From positions 1 to 64,000 of IMG/VR virus record IMGVR_UViG_3300021389_000018: DNA of 64,000 bases. One strand, given 5' to 3'. The first letter of the stretch is position 1; every line of letters starts with the position of its first letter. The translations under genes and the position numbers were made by a program. The notes beneath the pieces are model-generated. The model made no database searches and was not told where the DNA came from. It saw only the letters and a list, made by a program, of their open reading frames with translations. Below are positions 44,560 through 53,360 of the stretch, piece after piece. The stretch is from a virus.

Positions 44560-47004
44560 TTACTGGTTATCAAGAAGTTGACTTAAACCCGTATCACTAT
44601 CATCAGTAAGCTCACCACGCTTGCCTTGGCGTTGAGAGATCATCTTAGATTGCTGGGCTGCTTGCTTCTCTGTTCTCTTGTCTTTTCTGTCCTCTTTTTT
44701 CATTTCAAGAGACTCTTTGAAGTTCATATCCTGCGAGCGCTGATCCTGACCGGTCATCCCCTTTATAGATTCTAATTGAGACTTAAGTTGATATTCTAAT
44801 TGTAGCAACTGAGCCTTAGCTTGAGCGTCAGCTTGAATCTCAGCGATTTTACTTTGAGACTGCATTTGAATCTCTTGCATCTTGCCTTGCGAACTTGCCT
44901 GAGCTGTTGCTTGATTCATCTGAGCCTGCATCTGAGAGTTTTGCTGGGCAATCTCTTGTTGCTGACGCATACGTTTTTTGCGTCTAATAATTAGCAGTCT
45001 TTCGGCTTGATCAACATCTTTTAGTTGTCTTACAGCCATTGCATCTTCAAGATCTATTTCTTTTTGAGATAATGCAATTTGAATGTTTTGCTCTAGATAT
45101 GACTTTTCTGTGTCATCCATTTCTGTCTGAACCTTGACTCCGAAGTTATACATCGGTAAGTCTCCAAACGAAGAAAGAACATCCATATTATTCTTGCCTA
45201 TAGCCTTAGCATACACTTGATACAGTACGGATTCGGTAGGTAATATCTGTAGACATTTTACTATGTCTTCACATACTTTTGAGTATAGGTATATAGAAGC
45301 GTTTGTAATATCGTAGATTGCATTATTACCAGCAGCCATAGCTTGCTGACGAACGCCTACCAACTGCTCTCCTTTTGGAGAAGTCCCATCCATTACTTCA
45401 TTAATACCTGTCGTGTCACGAATGAGACGAAGATTATGATTGTAAATGCTAATAAGCTCGTTGATGTTTCTAATACTGTTATCTAAACTCCTGATTGGAG
45501 GATTTTGGAATCCACCTTCTGGGTTTTTACTGCGATAATAAAAAACACCGGTTTGCTCATAAATATCTTGGATGTCTAATGGCTGTAGCTCTCCGCCTTT
45601 ACCTAGCTGTACGTTTTCCAAACCTTCAATATCTACAATTAGACCATCTGGTTTAGCTTTAGCAATAGACTGCTGAAGCTTCAAATGAGACAATTGCAAC
45701 TGGTCAGCAAAACCTATTACAGACCCTACAAGAGACTTAGGCATCATTCTGCGCAGGTTTGTGGAAACCACAGAGTATGACAGTTTAGCTTTTGTTAAAT
45801 CGTGAATGTTTTTAGGAACGTTCTTTTTAAGACCGTAGTCATACATATAATCACATCCTACTATATAGTTACCACCGTAAACAGTGGCTACATTCATTGA
45901 TGAGGGTTTTCTATCAAATACCGATTCCTTTGGAGGAGTGTATTCAAATCCTTTGTAGTAGAAGTTGCTATTACCGAATCTAGACCCTTTCTCCTCAAAC
46001 ATCATATCGTCTACAGATAAGAACTCAAAGCTCATAACCTCAACAATAAACTCATCGTATCCGTATGTAGTGCGGTCTAAGGTTTCATCGTAGTACTTGT
46101 AAGAAAGCTTGTCTGCTCTGTTCTGATATTTGTTTTTTACAGATTGGGCTATTTTAGAATACTGCTCTTCTGTAAACTCATCACGAGCAATACGCTTAAG
46201 CTCAGAGATGCTAATCTTTTTGACGTGTCCTGCGTATATGAGGTCACTAAAAGTAGGGTCTTCGGTGTAGCTATGGAAGAAGAATGCTGGGTCAATGTAC
46301 TCTTCTGTGATTCCATAGTTTGGATCGTTGTTTCTTTTTATAACACCAATACCACAAGTAACTAAATCGTTTACTGCTCTACGGTATATGCGCTGATCAA
46401 AATCATTCCACTCTAGAGTTAAATTTGTACCAATCTGCGCAGCGATTTCAGCAGCTGTCTTAATATTGGCATCCATAAAGATTTCAGCTTCTTCTGGTGT
46501 TTCCGGTATGTCCTCTTCAGATATACCTGTGTTTACACCAGCTTGATTCATCTCTTGAATCATCTGCTTGTTTTTTACCTCAAACATTTTCTCTGCTCTC
46601 TTTCTGTCTTTTTCAGACTGAGACAGAGGGTCAATTGCAGCAACGTTTGGATACGGTTTTTTTGATAGAATGTTGTTTACAACAATCTTTACAAATTTAG
46701 GAATGATAGGAACTGGTGACCAGTCAAGATTTAATAACGTTCCGTCACCACTGTTCGGATCTAAAGAGTTTAATATTTGTTTATAGATAGAAGTATCTTG
46801 TGTACCGTTTGCGTAATCACGATTTGTCTCAAAGTCCTTAAGCCTGCGTCTGAACAAACTTCGTTCATCATCAGAATGACCCCATTGCTTCTCAATAGCT
46901 TTGGCGTATTTTAGACCGTAAGGTTTGGAGGTTTTTTGACCGTGTATGGCAAATGGGTCTGGAAAATTACCATACTTTCCGTTTTCATTATCTTTATTGT
47001 ACAT
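44560..47004 (-). CDS. portal protein (814 aa)
   Basis: Size and sequence fit a crAss-type portal: an N-terminal part with KFVKIVVNNILSKKPYPNVA and AAIDPLSQSEKDRKRAEKMF, a central beta/alpha core, and HLKLQQSIAKAKPDGLIVDI. The last 120 residues are a Gln-rich coiled coil (QEIAQQNSQMQAQMNQ; QSKIAEIQADAQAKAQ) that would line the barrel. The portal docks the terminase during packaging and the connector proteins afterwards. It has its own promoter with both boxes, downstream of TerL. Confidence 0.85.
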   Translation of the reverse strand: MYNKDNENGKYGNFPDPFAIHGQKTSKPYGLKYAKAIEKQWGHSDDERSLFRRRLKDFETNRDYANGTQDTSIYKQILNSLDPNSGDGTLLNLDWSPVPIIPKFVKIVVNNILSKKPYPNVAAIDPLSQSEKDRKRAEKMFEVKNKQMIQEMNQAGVNTGISEEDIPETPEEAEIFMDANIKTAAEIAAQIGTNLTLEWNDFDQRIYRRAVNDLVTCGIGVIKRNNDPNYGITEEYIDPAFFFHSYTEDPTFSDLIYAGHVKKISISELKRIARDEFTEEQYSKIAQSVKNKYQNRADKLSYKYYDETLDRTTYGYDEFIVEVMSFEFLSVDDMMFEEKGSRFGNSNFYYKGFEYTPPKESVFDRKPSSMNVATVYGGNYIVGCDYMYDYGLKKNVPKNIHDLTKAKLSYSVVSTNLRRMMPKSLVGSVIGFADQLQLSHLKLQQSIAKAKPDGLIVDIEGLENVQLGKGGELQPLDIQDIYEQTGVFYYRSKNPEGGFQNPPIRSLDNSIRNINELISIYNHNLRLIRDTTGINEVMDGTSPKGEQLVGVRQQAMAAGNNAIYDITNASIYLYSKVCEDIVKCLQILPTESVLYQVYAKAIGKNNMDVLSSFGDLPMYNFGVKVQTEMDDTEKSYLEQNIQIALSQKEIDLEDAMAVRQLKDVDQAERLLIIRRKKRMRQQQEIAQQNSQMQAQMNQATAQASSQGKMQEIQMQSQSKIAEIQADAQAKAQLLQLEYQLKSQLESIKGMTGQDQRSQDMNFKESLEMKKEDRKDKRTEKQAAQQSKMISQRQGKRGELTDDSDTGLSQLLDNQ

Positions 47005-47030
47005 ATAGCGTTTCGCAAAATACTTCCTTG

Positions 47031-47062
47031 CAAATATACTAAATTAAACCACTGCCTATCAA
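47031..47062 (-). promoter_or_regulatory. portal promoter with -33 and -7 boxes
   Basis: On the minus strand TTG (47062-47060), 21 nt, then TATATTTG (47038-47031), the full Bacteroidota arrangement. The TTG overlaps the TerL stop region. The leader to ATG 47004 is about 23 nt. Confidence 0.7.
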
Positions 47063-49185
47063 CGCCTTAACTCTTTGGTATATCGTCTAAAAAACTTCTT
47101 ATCATCAAAGCTAGATTCCTTCTTTTCTTTCTTAACTCTCTGAGCTGCAAGCAGAGCCAGCCCAGAGCTAATTGTAAGGTCAAACTTTGTACGATTATCT
47201 ATTTTATACCCAATCCAATCTTCCAGTGTGCGGTCAAAATACATCTTGCCCATCTCGCCTGTCTCACTATTTATACCTACGTGTTCTTCTATGTAAGCTT
47301 CTATAGCGTGGGCGTGCGCCTGTATAACATCTTGTGAGTTAGAGGGAATACCACGAGTCTTTGTGTTTACAGATCCAGGAGTCTTTAGATGCTCTGGTCT
47401 TTTCATAACATACTCTTCGTAACCTCTTGATTCAAAGTATCTTACAATACCGTACTTATTGTTTTCAATTAATAGCGGATAGCCATAAAAAAACGAAGCC
47501 ATAAGAACATCTTCATAGAATATTCTAGCCAGTGGCGGACGAGATGCATATTCAGCTACAAACATATTAGGTGGCGCTGCCATACTGAATTTGTTATAGA
47601 GATGACAAGCCCCCTTAGAACCCCTGTTGTCTGTAGTAGAATCTAAATCATAGCTATCGACTCCGCCAACGCCTATGTGGTCATTTCCTGGGTGCTTCTT
47701 GTTGTACTTAATTACGTACTTATTTCTAAGCTCATTTGGTGGCATCCAAGCTACCCTCCACCTACCTTGTGGGTTTGGACTGAAGACAACTTCTTTGTCG
47801 CTTACTCCGTCTTTCCATTGGAAGTTTCCACGTACTACTGGATTAGGGTAAAGCTCTTGGTTAAACTCAACCTGCTCATATATTTTACCAATGTTGAATG
47901 TAGAACCCTCAATAGAGTCACGCATAGCTTCATCTATTGTAAATGGGAACTGACGTATAAACTCATTAAGCTCACGAGCATCGTGCTTTAAAGCGTCTCT
48001 TTCGTTCTTTAGATACGTCTTAGCCCCTATATCTACATAATCTCCATCAATCGTTTGTACAGGATGTTCAGGGTCTTCAACAATAGGGTTTCCGTGCTTA
48101 TCGAAGAATCCTTCAAGCGCTTCATAGGCGGGTATAAATAGTCTATAAAGACCAGTTTTTGTTCTTCCATTTGCGTTTCTATCTTCTGGATCTGAATCTC
48201 TCCAAAGTTCTTTGTATTGATTTCCTCCCTTGTCCATAGGGTTTACAGTAGATCCTACTAAAGCCTTGCCTATAATTCTCCTACCAACAATGAGACAGGT
48301 TTTTTCAATCCTCCAGGCTTCTCGTATATCTGTAGGGCGCTCCCACTTACCGGCTTCATCTAAATACATAAGGTGAAGTTTCTCACCATCATATGCGTTA
48401 TTAGTGGTGTTCTTCCAGTTAATAATAGTATTGAGAGCTTCCCCTTTATTAGATGTTTTATTCTTCTTAGTGATACGCTTAGATGGCTCACGGAATGCTA
48501 ATTCCATACGTGGATTCGTAGTACCGTCTTGTATAGGCTTAAAGAAGAATGGATAGCTTTTAAACATAGGGACTACCTTCTTCATAAAGATGTTTTCCTG
48601 CGCATCTTTACCCGTCTTAGACTGTATACCCAGTAGCTTATCTTTTACTTGCGTACCTTCATCTACGAGTATAGCTGCTGACATATTAGTATATCCTGAG
48701 CGTCTACACTTAGTGTACATCTGTCCTATAGATCTAGCGTCTGCTTCGCAGGCAGCAAAGTGTATAAAAAGTCTTCTTTGAAACTCTAGGTAGGAGGCGT
48801 ATCCGATGTCCATTTTACTCCATTGGAGAAGCATATAGTGTCTCCCTGTAATGTAGACAGGCTCACCATTATTGTAGAACCAAACACCGTTACGCCTACG
48901 GTCAAACTCTTTTTCGATGTACGGAGAAAAACGCTTTTTGAAGTCGGATGGCATTTCATACCACTCATCCATAGAGCGAATCCTCTGCAATTCGATTGGC
49001 ACAGGAAGTCTTTCCCACATTTGCATATTGCGCTCCCTTTCATTAAAGAGTATTTCTTTTTTCGTAGGAGTTTTGGGAAGTTGAATATCAACCCCACCGA
49101 TGGTGACAACCTCACCCTCTGTATCGTTGGGGCATATGTTAATAACGTATTCATCGTACCCTTCAACTTTTTTAAGACCAGCCAT
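47059..49185 (-). CDS. terL: terminase large subunit (708 aa)
   Basis: The ATPase has a degenerate Walker A-like CRRSGYTNMSAA at about 159, Walker B with catalytic Glu in LHLMYLDEAGKW at about 270 and a coupling motif GSTVNP. The nuclease part has GVGGVDSYDLD at about 505, with the acidic residues expected of the RNase H-like fold. Length and the CRRSGYT form match terminases of crAss-like and Cellulophaga podoviruses. It packages DNA into the prohead through the portal encoded next. It follows the small helical gene at 49.2 kb. Confidence 0.88.
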   Translation of the reverse strand: MAGLKKVEGYDEYVINICPNDTEGEVVTIGGVDIQLPKTPTKKEILFNERERNMQMWERLPVPIELQRIRSMDEWYEMPSDFKKRFSPYIEKEFDRRRNGVWFYNNGEPVYITGRHYMLLQWSKMDIGYASYLEFQRRLFIHFAACEADARSIGQMYTKCRRSGYTNMSAAILVDEGTQVKDKLLGIQSKTGKDAQENIFMKKVVPMFKSYPFFFKPIQDGTTNPRMELAFREPSKRITKKNKTSNKGEALNTIINWKNTTNNAYDGEKLHLMYLDEAGKWERPTDIREAWRIEKTCLIVGRRIIGKALVGSTVNPMDKGGNQYKELWRDSDPEDRNANGRTKTGLYRLFIPAYEALEGFFDKHGNPIVEDPEHPVQTIDGDYVDIGAKTYLKNERDALKHDARELNEFIRQFPFTIDEAMRDSIEGSTFNIGKIYEQVEFNQELYPNPVVRGNFQWKDGVSDKEVVFSPNPQGRWRVAWMPPNELRNKYVIKYNKKHPGNDHIGVGGVDSYDLDSTTDNRGSKGACHLYNKFSMAAPPNMFVAEYASRPPLARIFYEDVLMASFFYGYPLLIENNKYGIVRYFESRGYEEYVMKRPEHLKTPGSVNTKTRGIPSNSQDVIQAHAHAIEAYIEEHVGINSETGEMGKMYFDRTLEDWIGYKIDNRTKFDLTISSGLALLAAQRVKKEKKESSFDDKKFFRRYTKELRR

Positions 49186-49222
49186 TTCATTTAATTAATA
49201 ATCCCAGTAACAGAATATCTGA

Positions 49223-49516
49223 TTACTTTGAGAACTTTTCTGCGAATCCTCCAGAGTAATCTTGTTCAGCTTCGAGTCCTCCTGTTTCTCTGAGTTCTCT
49301 AACCATTTGTTCAAGTCTTTGGTATTCAATAAGAAGTTCTTTTGCATCTGTTGCTGTTTGCTTAATACTTTGTAACTCAGCCTTTCTTTGAGATCCAGAT
49401 AGATCACTGTCTACAGGCTTTCTAATTTCGTCAATCATATTGTTGATTGCTACCTCCATTGAAGACAGTAATCTTGTTGATGCCTCTACTGTGGTGAATT
49501 TATGCTTCTTTGACAT
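49223..49516 (-). CDS. small helical protein, possible terminase small subunit (97 aa)
   Basis: Fully helical with a basic start (MSKKHKFTTVEAST) and coiled-coil heptads (TDAKELLIEYQRLEQMVREL). It sits directly upstream of TerL, the usual place of the small subunit, and its size suits an oligomeric coiled coil. No clear helix-turn-helix is seen, so the TerS role is positional inference. Start overlaps the GroES-like gene by 17 bp. Confidence 0.45.
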   Translation of the reverse strand: MSKKHKFTTVEASTRLLSSMEVAINNMIDEIRKPVDSDLSGSQRKAELQSIKQTATDAKELLIEYQRLEQMVRELRETGGLEAEQDYSGGFAEKFSK

Positions 49517-50081
49517 ACACCAACTCTGTTGTTCTCATACGATACACTTTTTCCCCATTTAAAAGCTCCATTTCGTATTCTGAATTTTTTGTGTAGCCCA
49601 CCAAATCACCAGGCTTCGCTCCAATCCACTCTGAATCCTGGGGTATCGTGAGTAGTTCTCCTTCCAGTTCTGGTTCTTTCTTGAGAGTAAGAATGATACC
49701 AGAATTACTTGTTTCCTCTTCCTTCTCAATAGGGGGTGTAACGAAACACCAATCCCCAAGCATAGCAATATCACCATCTTCGCCTTCAACTGCGATGGCG
49801 TGGTTTGAATATCCTCCAAGAGGCTCATAGTTGACGAGGTAAAGATCTTCTCCGATATCATACATTTGCTCCATTACTACGTGGTGATGGAAGTAAAGAG
49901 TTTTACCTGTACAATTATCTATTGGACAGTCTACAGGACATCCTACAATCTCTCCATAATTAAACCTATGCTCAAACTCGTTAAACTTCGTAACAAGCTT
50001 TAAAGTGGTTTTATCACCAAGTTTTATTTCTTCTTTAAACTTATTAGGTAATCTTACTATAAAATGATGAAGTGGTTTCAT
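49500..50081 (-). CDS. double GroES-like co-chaperonin (putative, 193 aa)
   Basis: An in-frame TTG at 50090 exists, but ATG 50081 gives MKPLHHFIVRLP, the usual opening of GroES (M.PLHDRV.V). The first half ends with GDIAMLGDWCFVTPP. The second half has SNSGIILTLKKEP, then AKPGDLVGYTKNSEYEMELL and VYRMRTTELVYV, which follows GroES (SGI.LP, VK.GD.V.Y.KY.G.E, E.Y.....ILA) closely. It may therefore contain two GroES-like units in tandem. It could help fold the capsid protein with host GroEL, as T4 gp31 does. Four Cys/Pro-rich residues (CPVDCPIDNC) form an odd insertion in the first half. Confidence 0.55.
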   Translation of the reverse strand: MKPLHHFIVRLPNKFKEEIKLGDKTTLKLVTKFNEFEHRFNYGEIVGCPVDCPIDNCTGKTLYFHHHVVMEQMYDIGEDLYLVNYEPLGGYSNHAIAVEGEDGDIAMLGDWCFVTPPIEKEEETSNSGIILTLKKEPELEGELLTIPQDSEWIGAKPGDLVGYTKNSEYEMELLNGEKVYRMRTTELVYVKEA

Positions 50082-50082
50082 A

Positions 50083-50313
50083 TCAATCAAAGTTTAGATC
50101 ATACTCAAGAATACAAGGCATAGAATCTACTGCTTTCCAAAGCATTGTTCCATCCCCGTTCTCTATGTATATAAGATACCGCTTTTGATTGTATTTGTGT
50201 AAATGCGCCTCATCTAGAAGGATTGCGCTCACTTTTCCGGTTCCTGCTCGCATACCGACATAGTACGCCATAGCGTCTTTCGGGTCACGCCCGATTACAA
50301 TTTTTCTGATCAT
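50083..50313 (-). CDS. small conserved protein, unknown (76 aa)
   Basis: Compact alpha/beta product starting MIRKIVIGRDPKDAMAYYVG, with KVSAILLDEAHLHKYNQKRY in the middle. The IGRDPKDAMAY pattern is one I associate with flavobacterial phages; its function is unknown. Its end overlaps the alternative TTG start of the GroES-like gene. Confidence 0.55.
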   Translation of the reverse strand: MIRKIVIGRDPKDAMAYYVGMRAGTGKVSAILLDEAHLHKYNQKRYLIYIENGDGTMLWKAVDSMPCILEYDLNFD

Positions 50314-50320
50314 TTTTTAT

Positions 50321-50647
50321 TTAATTAATGTCCCCGTTTCTGCGGGATAAATTTAACCAGTAATCAATTTTAGATGTATCTGGCTTGTTTTCCTCTCTGT
50401 ATGCTTCTACACAATAGGATAATAAGTCGTCTAATTCTTCTTCGTCTGAGACAGAAAAAGAAGATAGTAAACTCATATTTGCACGTTCAGCCCCTTCTTC
50501 GTCAACATAGGAGCTATCCATATCTAAAAAGCCCACTGCTAGACAAGCTATAAATTCGTCTTGAAGTTCGTGCTTCTTAACTATTTCATTTATAGCCAGT
50601 AGCATATCCTGTATCTCAAGAATGCAGTCTTTTTGTCTTTCGTTCAT
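50321..50647 (-). CDS. acidic helical protein, unknown (108 aa)
   Basis: Acidic and helical (QKDCILEIQDMLLAINEIVK; SVSDEEELDDLLSYCVEAYR). No motif recognised. It overlaps the fibre-like gene upstream by one base and belongs to the GroES/TerL transcript. Confidence 0.55.
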   Translation of the reverse strand: MNERQKDCILEIQDMLLAINEIVKKHELQDEFIACLAVGFLDMDSSYVDEEGAERANMSLLSSFSVSDEEELDDLLSYCVEAYREENKPDTSKIDYWLNLSRRNGDIN

Positions 50648-51378
50648 TAGTCAAGTTTAGTTAAAATAAATGTAGATGTGGTTAATAATCCTGCACCACC
50701 TCCAGCGTTTCTAATGGTGTAGTAAAGATCTGTATCTGCCGCAACGTGTCTAACTAGTGAGAACCCAATAGCTGTGTTTCCTGTTGATGCGTGAGATCTT
50801 GTTATAGACTGGATTATAGCCGCTGAACCACCGCTGGGCTTTTCTGTAACATCTATAATTATATCGGTATTACCCGATGTAACCTCTAGCATAAAGTTGA
50901 CATCTATTTTTACTAGCCCTTCTTGCTGAACGGTAACAGCTCCTGTTGTTGTTGAGCTTGTCTGAAAATGATTAGCGGTGTCGTTTACCTCGTGAGAAGA
51001 GGAATTGCTGCTATTGCTAACACCTGACTGAGTAGGGGTAGCTGCGGAAGCGGTTAACGTATATGCTAAGGGTCTAAGCACCCACATAGGGTTTGCAAAA
51101 ACAACAGTAGTTGAAGTAAACGCACTAGCGTCTAACTCACGTTTCACAACATTATTACTACCGTCTACAAGCAATACAGTAAGTTCTGCATCGTCTGTAG
51201 CCGGGGCGGAATTAAACGATAAAGCACCTACACCAACAGTCGTTGTAGATAGCTTTAGAGCTGAGGTAGTCCCAGAACCGTCTTCTACATCTTTCAATGT
51301 AGTAGTTACGCTGTTTGAACTCAATTTTAACAAAGATGAGTACGTGTCTTTTACTTTATTACCGCTTAGAGTAGCCAT
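50647..51378 (-). CDS. virion fibre/head-decoration protein (putative, 243 aa)
   Basis: Opens with MATLSGNKVKDTYSSLLKLS, a common N-terminus of phage fibre-like proteins, followed by Ser/Thr/Ala/Gly-rich beta sequence (TTTVGVGALSFNSAPATDDA) and a C-terminal domain with TDLYYTIRNAGGGAGLL. No enzyme motif. It is the first gene of the unit that continues to TerL and faces the MarR-like gene across a 39-bp divergent promoter region. Confidence 0.6.
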   Translation of the reverse strand: MATLSGNKVKDTYSSLLKLSSNSVTTTLKDVEDGSGTTSALKLSTTTVGVGALSFNSAPATDDAELTVLLVDGSNNVVKRELDASAFTSTTVVFANPMWVLRPLAYTLTASAATPTQSGVSNSSNSSSHEVNDTANHFQTSSTTTGAVTVQQEGLVKIDVNFMLEVTSGNTDIIIDVTEKPSGGSAAIIQSITRSHASTGNTAIGFSLVRHVAADTDLYYTIRNAGGGAGLLTTSTFILTKLD

Positions 51379-51384
51379 TTCCTG

Positions 51385-51392
51385 TATATTTG
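51385..51392 (+). promoter_or_regulatory. TATATTTG promoter for the MarR-like gene
   Basis: Plus-strand TAnnTTTG box 26 bp before ATG 51418. It overlaps the leader of the divergent leftward gene, so the two units share a 39-bp control region. Confidence 0.55.
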
Positions 51393-51403
51393 TGTATTAT
51401 ATG

Positions 51404-51411
51404 CAAATTTA
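51404..51411 (-). promoter_or_regulatory. TAAATTTG promoter for the TerL unit
   Basis: Minus-strand TAnnTTTG box 26 bp before ATG 51378, facing away from the MarR-like promoter. The two boxes lie back to back with 11 bp between them. Confidence 0.55.
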
Positions 51412-51417
51412 GTAAAA

Positions 51418-51852
51418 ATGAGGAAGCGTAATATGAGGTCTAAGTTTCGTGATTTTAGAATGCGAGACGAAACGACTATAAACAAGTCTTACTTAAAGTA
51501 TTTTACACTTGTTATGAGGGATGTCGTTGGAAACTACGATGTTACGGAGGCTCAAATGCGGTTTTTACTCTTTGCTTATGACTATCAGTTCTTCACTTTA
51601 GATCATATGTCTGAGTATTACTACTACAGCAAGGCTAAGTTAGGACAGCGCATTATATATCCACTTTCTCATAACGACTACGTATTCAAATACTTTGACA
51701 GACTGAGTCCTACTAACTACCAAGAGGCTATATTTGACGAGAAGAAGTTTAACTACCGTGTTCGGTACGCTATAACGCAGAAAGCTAGGCTTTTAGTCCA
51801 GCGTTTCTATAGAAAATTAGAGGGGGAAGAGGAAATTAATGTGCCGACTTGA
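51418..51852 (+). CDS. MarR-like winged-helix DNA-binding protein (putative, 144 aa)
   Basis: The only rightward gene in the late region. Residues about 40-115 fit a winged helix: VTEAQMRFLLFAYDYQFFTL, recognition-type helix YYSKAKLGQRIIYPLSHNDY, and a wing leading to YAITQKARLLVQRFYRKLEG, the long C-terminal helix seen in MarR proteins. The N-terminus is basic (MRKRNMRSKFRDFRMRDE). It could regulate the divergent late promoters next to it or the palindromes near 54.6 kb; neither link is shown. Its end overlaps the convergent small gene by 17 bp. Confidence 0.6.
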   Translation: MRKRNMRSKFRDFRMRDETTINKSYLKYFTLVMRDVVGNYDVTEAQMRFLLFAYDYQFFTLDHMSEYYYYSKAKLGQRIIYPLSHNDYVFKYFDRLSPTNYQEAIFDEKKFNYRVRYAITQKARLLVQRFYRKLEGEEEINVPT

Positions 51853-51994
51853 TCTTGAAGGCAGCTTTTAGCGATGCACCTTTGTGCGGAACGAACTTTC
51901 CCTCGTGTTTCATAAGGAAATAACGCCCCCCTTCGGACATCCAGTGATATCCAGAGGGAGCGTCTACCATTACTTTCTTTTTTTGAGCTTTCAT
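51836..51994 (-). CDS. small conserved phage protein (52 aa)
   Basis: Start ATG 51994 overlaps the upstream stop by one base (TAATG). The product MKAQKKKVMVDAPSGYHWMS continues with YFLMKHEGKFVPHKGASLKA. This GYHWM...G...LMKHEGKFVPHKGASL pattern is familiar from marine phages, function unknown. Its 3' end runs into the convergent MarR-like gene. Confidence 0.65.
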   Translation of the reverse strand: MKAQKKKVMVDAPSGYHWMSEGGRYFLMKHEGKFVPHKGASLKAAFKIKSAH

Positions 51995-53139
51995 TACTTC
52001 TTTTTAAGCATCTTGAAGTCTTGCCCGGTGATTTTACCGTCCTTGTTAGCATCAAGCTTTACTTGACCGCCTTTGAGGTACTTCTTTATCTTACCGCCCA
52101 TTTTGTATCTAAAGGCTTGCCCTCTTTTAGCTCTTTTTCTTGTATCCTTCTTTAGTTTTTCTTCAGATTCAAAAGCACCTTCAATGTCTCCCCGAGATTG
52201 GATGCCTTTTTTTCTAGACTTGTTTCCCACACTTTCTAACTGGTAGTACTGCTGCACAGCTGTATTAGGAAAGCCTAGCTTCAATTCACTTAGACCTTTG
52301 CTAAATTCCTTCGCTACCGCTTTTTCAGTTTTTGTTGGAGCCTTAGCTGTAACAGTAACCTCGTCAATCATTCCTCCCTTTTTAGGGGCTTTTGATTTTT
52401 TCAACATTGCTTTAATCTTCGGAGGAAACTTACCACCTTTTTTAAAACGGGGGCTTGCTCCGCCTGGGAGATTCTTACCTACATCACGATAGTTTGGCTT
52501 ACTGGTACTTTCACGCTTCTTACGCTTCTCAACGTCCTTAGCTAAAGCTTTAACAGCCTCTTTCTTCATTGGGAAACCATTGCTCTTCATACCGGTAGCA
52601 GCTTGTTTAGCTAACTTGTTTGTTACGTTAGCACTTTTGTCTAAATCACTACTGTGCTGCTTATCTACCATCTCCTTGGTAAGCTTCTTCCCTTTTGGTG
52701 GATCTACCTGCCCTCCTTTTTTATATTTCTTTGCTTTCATCTTTCCTCCGTTCTTAAAGAATTTATTTGCAGAAGCCTCAACCATATCACCCAAAGTTAT
52801 AGGGTCTATGTTTTTAATCTTCTTACCTCCAGAGGTAAGATTCATATCTTTATCAAAGCTAATGTACTTGCCTTTTCCAACGTCACCGTAAGTACCACCT
52901 TCACCAGCTGTACTCTGCATTTGTCTTAGACTCTGATTCCCCTTAGAATCTCTCTCATCTATAACTTTAGTATAACTAGGCTTACCTGTCTTTAGGTTTG
53001 TTACCTTAGCCTCAGATACACTCTCTATTTCGTTTCCGGACTCTCTGGTTCTAGTCTCCTGCTGTACACGAACGTCATCCAATTTTCGTTTCTTTTTTGA
53101 CTTATATATAGTCTTCCCTAGTTTTCTTTTAGCTTTCAT
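51994..53139 (-). CDS. basic virion protein with repeated Lys-Gly-Gly motifs and an EF-hand-like end (381 aa)
   Basis: Lys makes up a large share of the residues. Short motifs recur: FKNGGK, YKKGGQ, FKKGGK, PKKGGM, YKMGGK, LKGGQ. The last 20 residues hold DANKDGKITGQDF (Asp363, Asn365, Asp367, Asp374), the spacing of a dockerin/EF-hand calcium loop. The composition suggests a DNA- or capsid-bound protein. It lies between the lysis cassette and the TerL unit and overlaps both neighbours. A similar KK...GG motif occurs in the internal protein at 16-17 kb. Confidence 0.6.
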   Translation of the reverse strand: MKAKRKLGKTIYKSKKKRKLDDVRVQQETRTRESGNEIESVSEAKVTNLKTGKPSYTKVIDERDSKGNQSLRQMQSTAGEGGTYGDVGKGKYISFDKDMNLTSGGKKIKNIDPITLGDMVEASANKFFKNGGKMKAKKYKKGGQVDPPKGKKLTKEMVDKQHSSDLDKSANVTNKLAKQAATGMKSNGFPMKKEAVKALAKDVEKRKKRESTSKPNYRDVGKNLPGGASPRFKKGGKFPPKIKAMLKKSKAPKKGGMIDEVTVTAKAPTKTEKAVAKEFSKGLSELKLGFPNTAVQQYYQLESVGNKSRKKGIQSRGDIEGAFESEEKLKKDTRKRAKRGQAFRYKMGGKIKKYLKGGQVKLDANKDGKITGQDFKMLKKK

Positions 53140-53360
53140 TTTTTAGCTCTGTTTCGTTTTGCGCTTATAAATCTTTTCTCTCCGTGGTCATAGTCCATAC
53201 CGTCTCCATTACCGTACTTCCCTGCCTTACGTCTCATCTTATTTAAAAAGGCACGGTACTTCTTACGCTCCTCCGTAGAGTGGTACTTCGTATCGTACTT
53301 CTTTTTCTTCGCCTTCGCCTCTGGGTTGCTGGCGTAAAACTTTGCCGTCTTACCCTTCAT
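53136..53360 (-). CDS. small basic conserved protein (74 aa)
   Basis: Strongly Lys/Arg/Tyr-rich. The C-terminus has KYGNGDGMDYDHGEKRFISA followed by KRNRAKK; the GNGDGxDYDH pattern recurs in marine phage small proteins without known role. The start overlaps the endolysin stop and the end overlaps the basic virion gene by 4 bp, so it is in the lysis transcript. Confidence 0.6.
   Translation of the reverse strand: MKGKTAKFYASNPEAKAKKKKYDTKYHSTEERKKYRAFLNKMRRKAGKYGNGDGMDYDHGEKRFISAKRNRAKK

Noticed and set aside
48786-49190. Minus-strand ORF overlapping the start of TerL
   Set aside because: It reads the TerL coding DNA in another frame, which carries the recognisable terminase sequence.
49195-49407. 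Overlapping minus-strand frame after the small helical gene
   Set aside because: It is a shifted reading of 49223-49516 and has low-complexity Lys/Asn/Gln-rich sequence; the helical coiled-coil frame is the better one.
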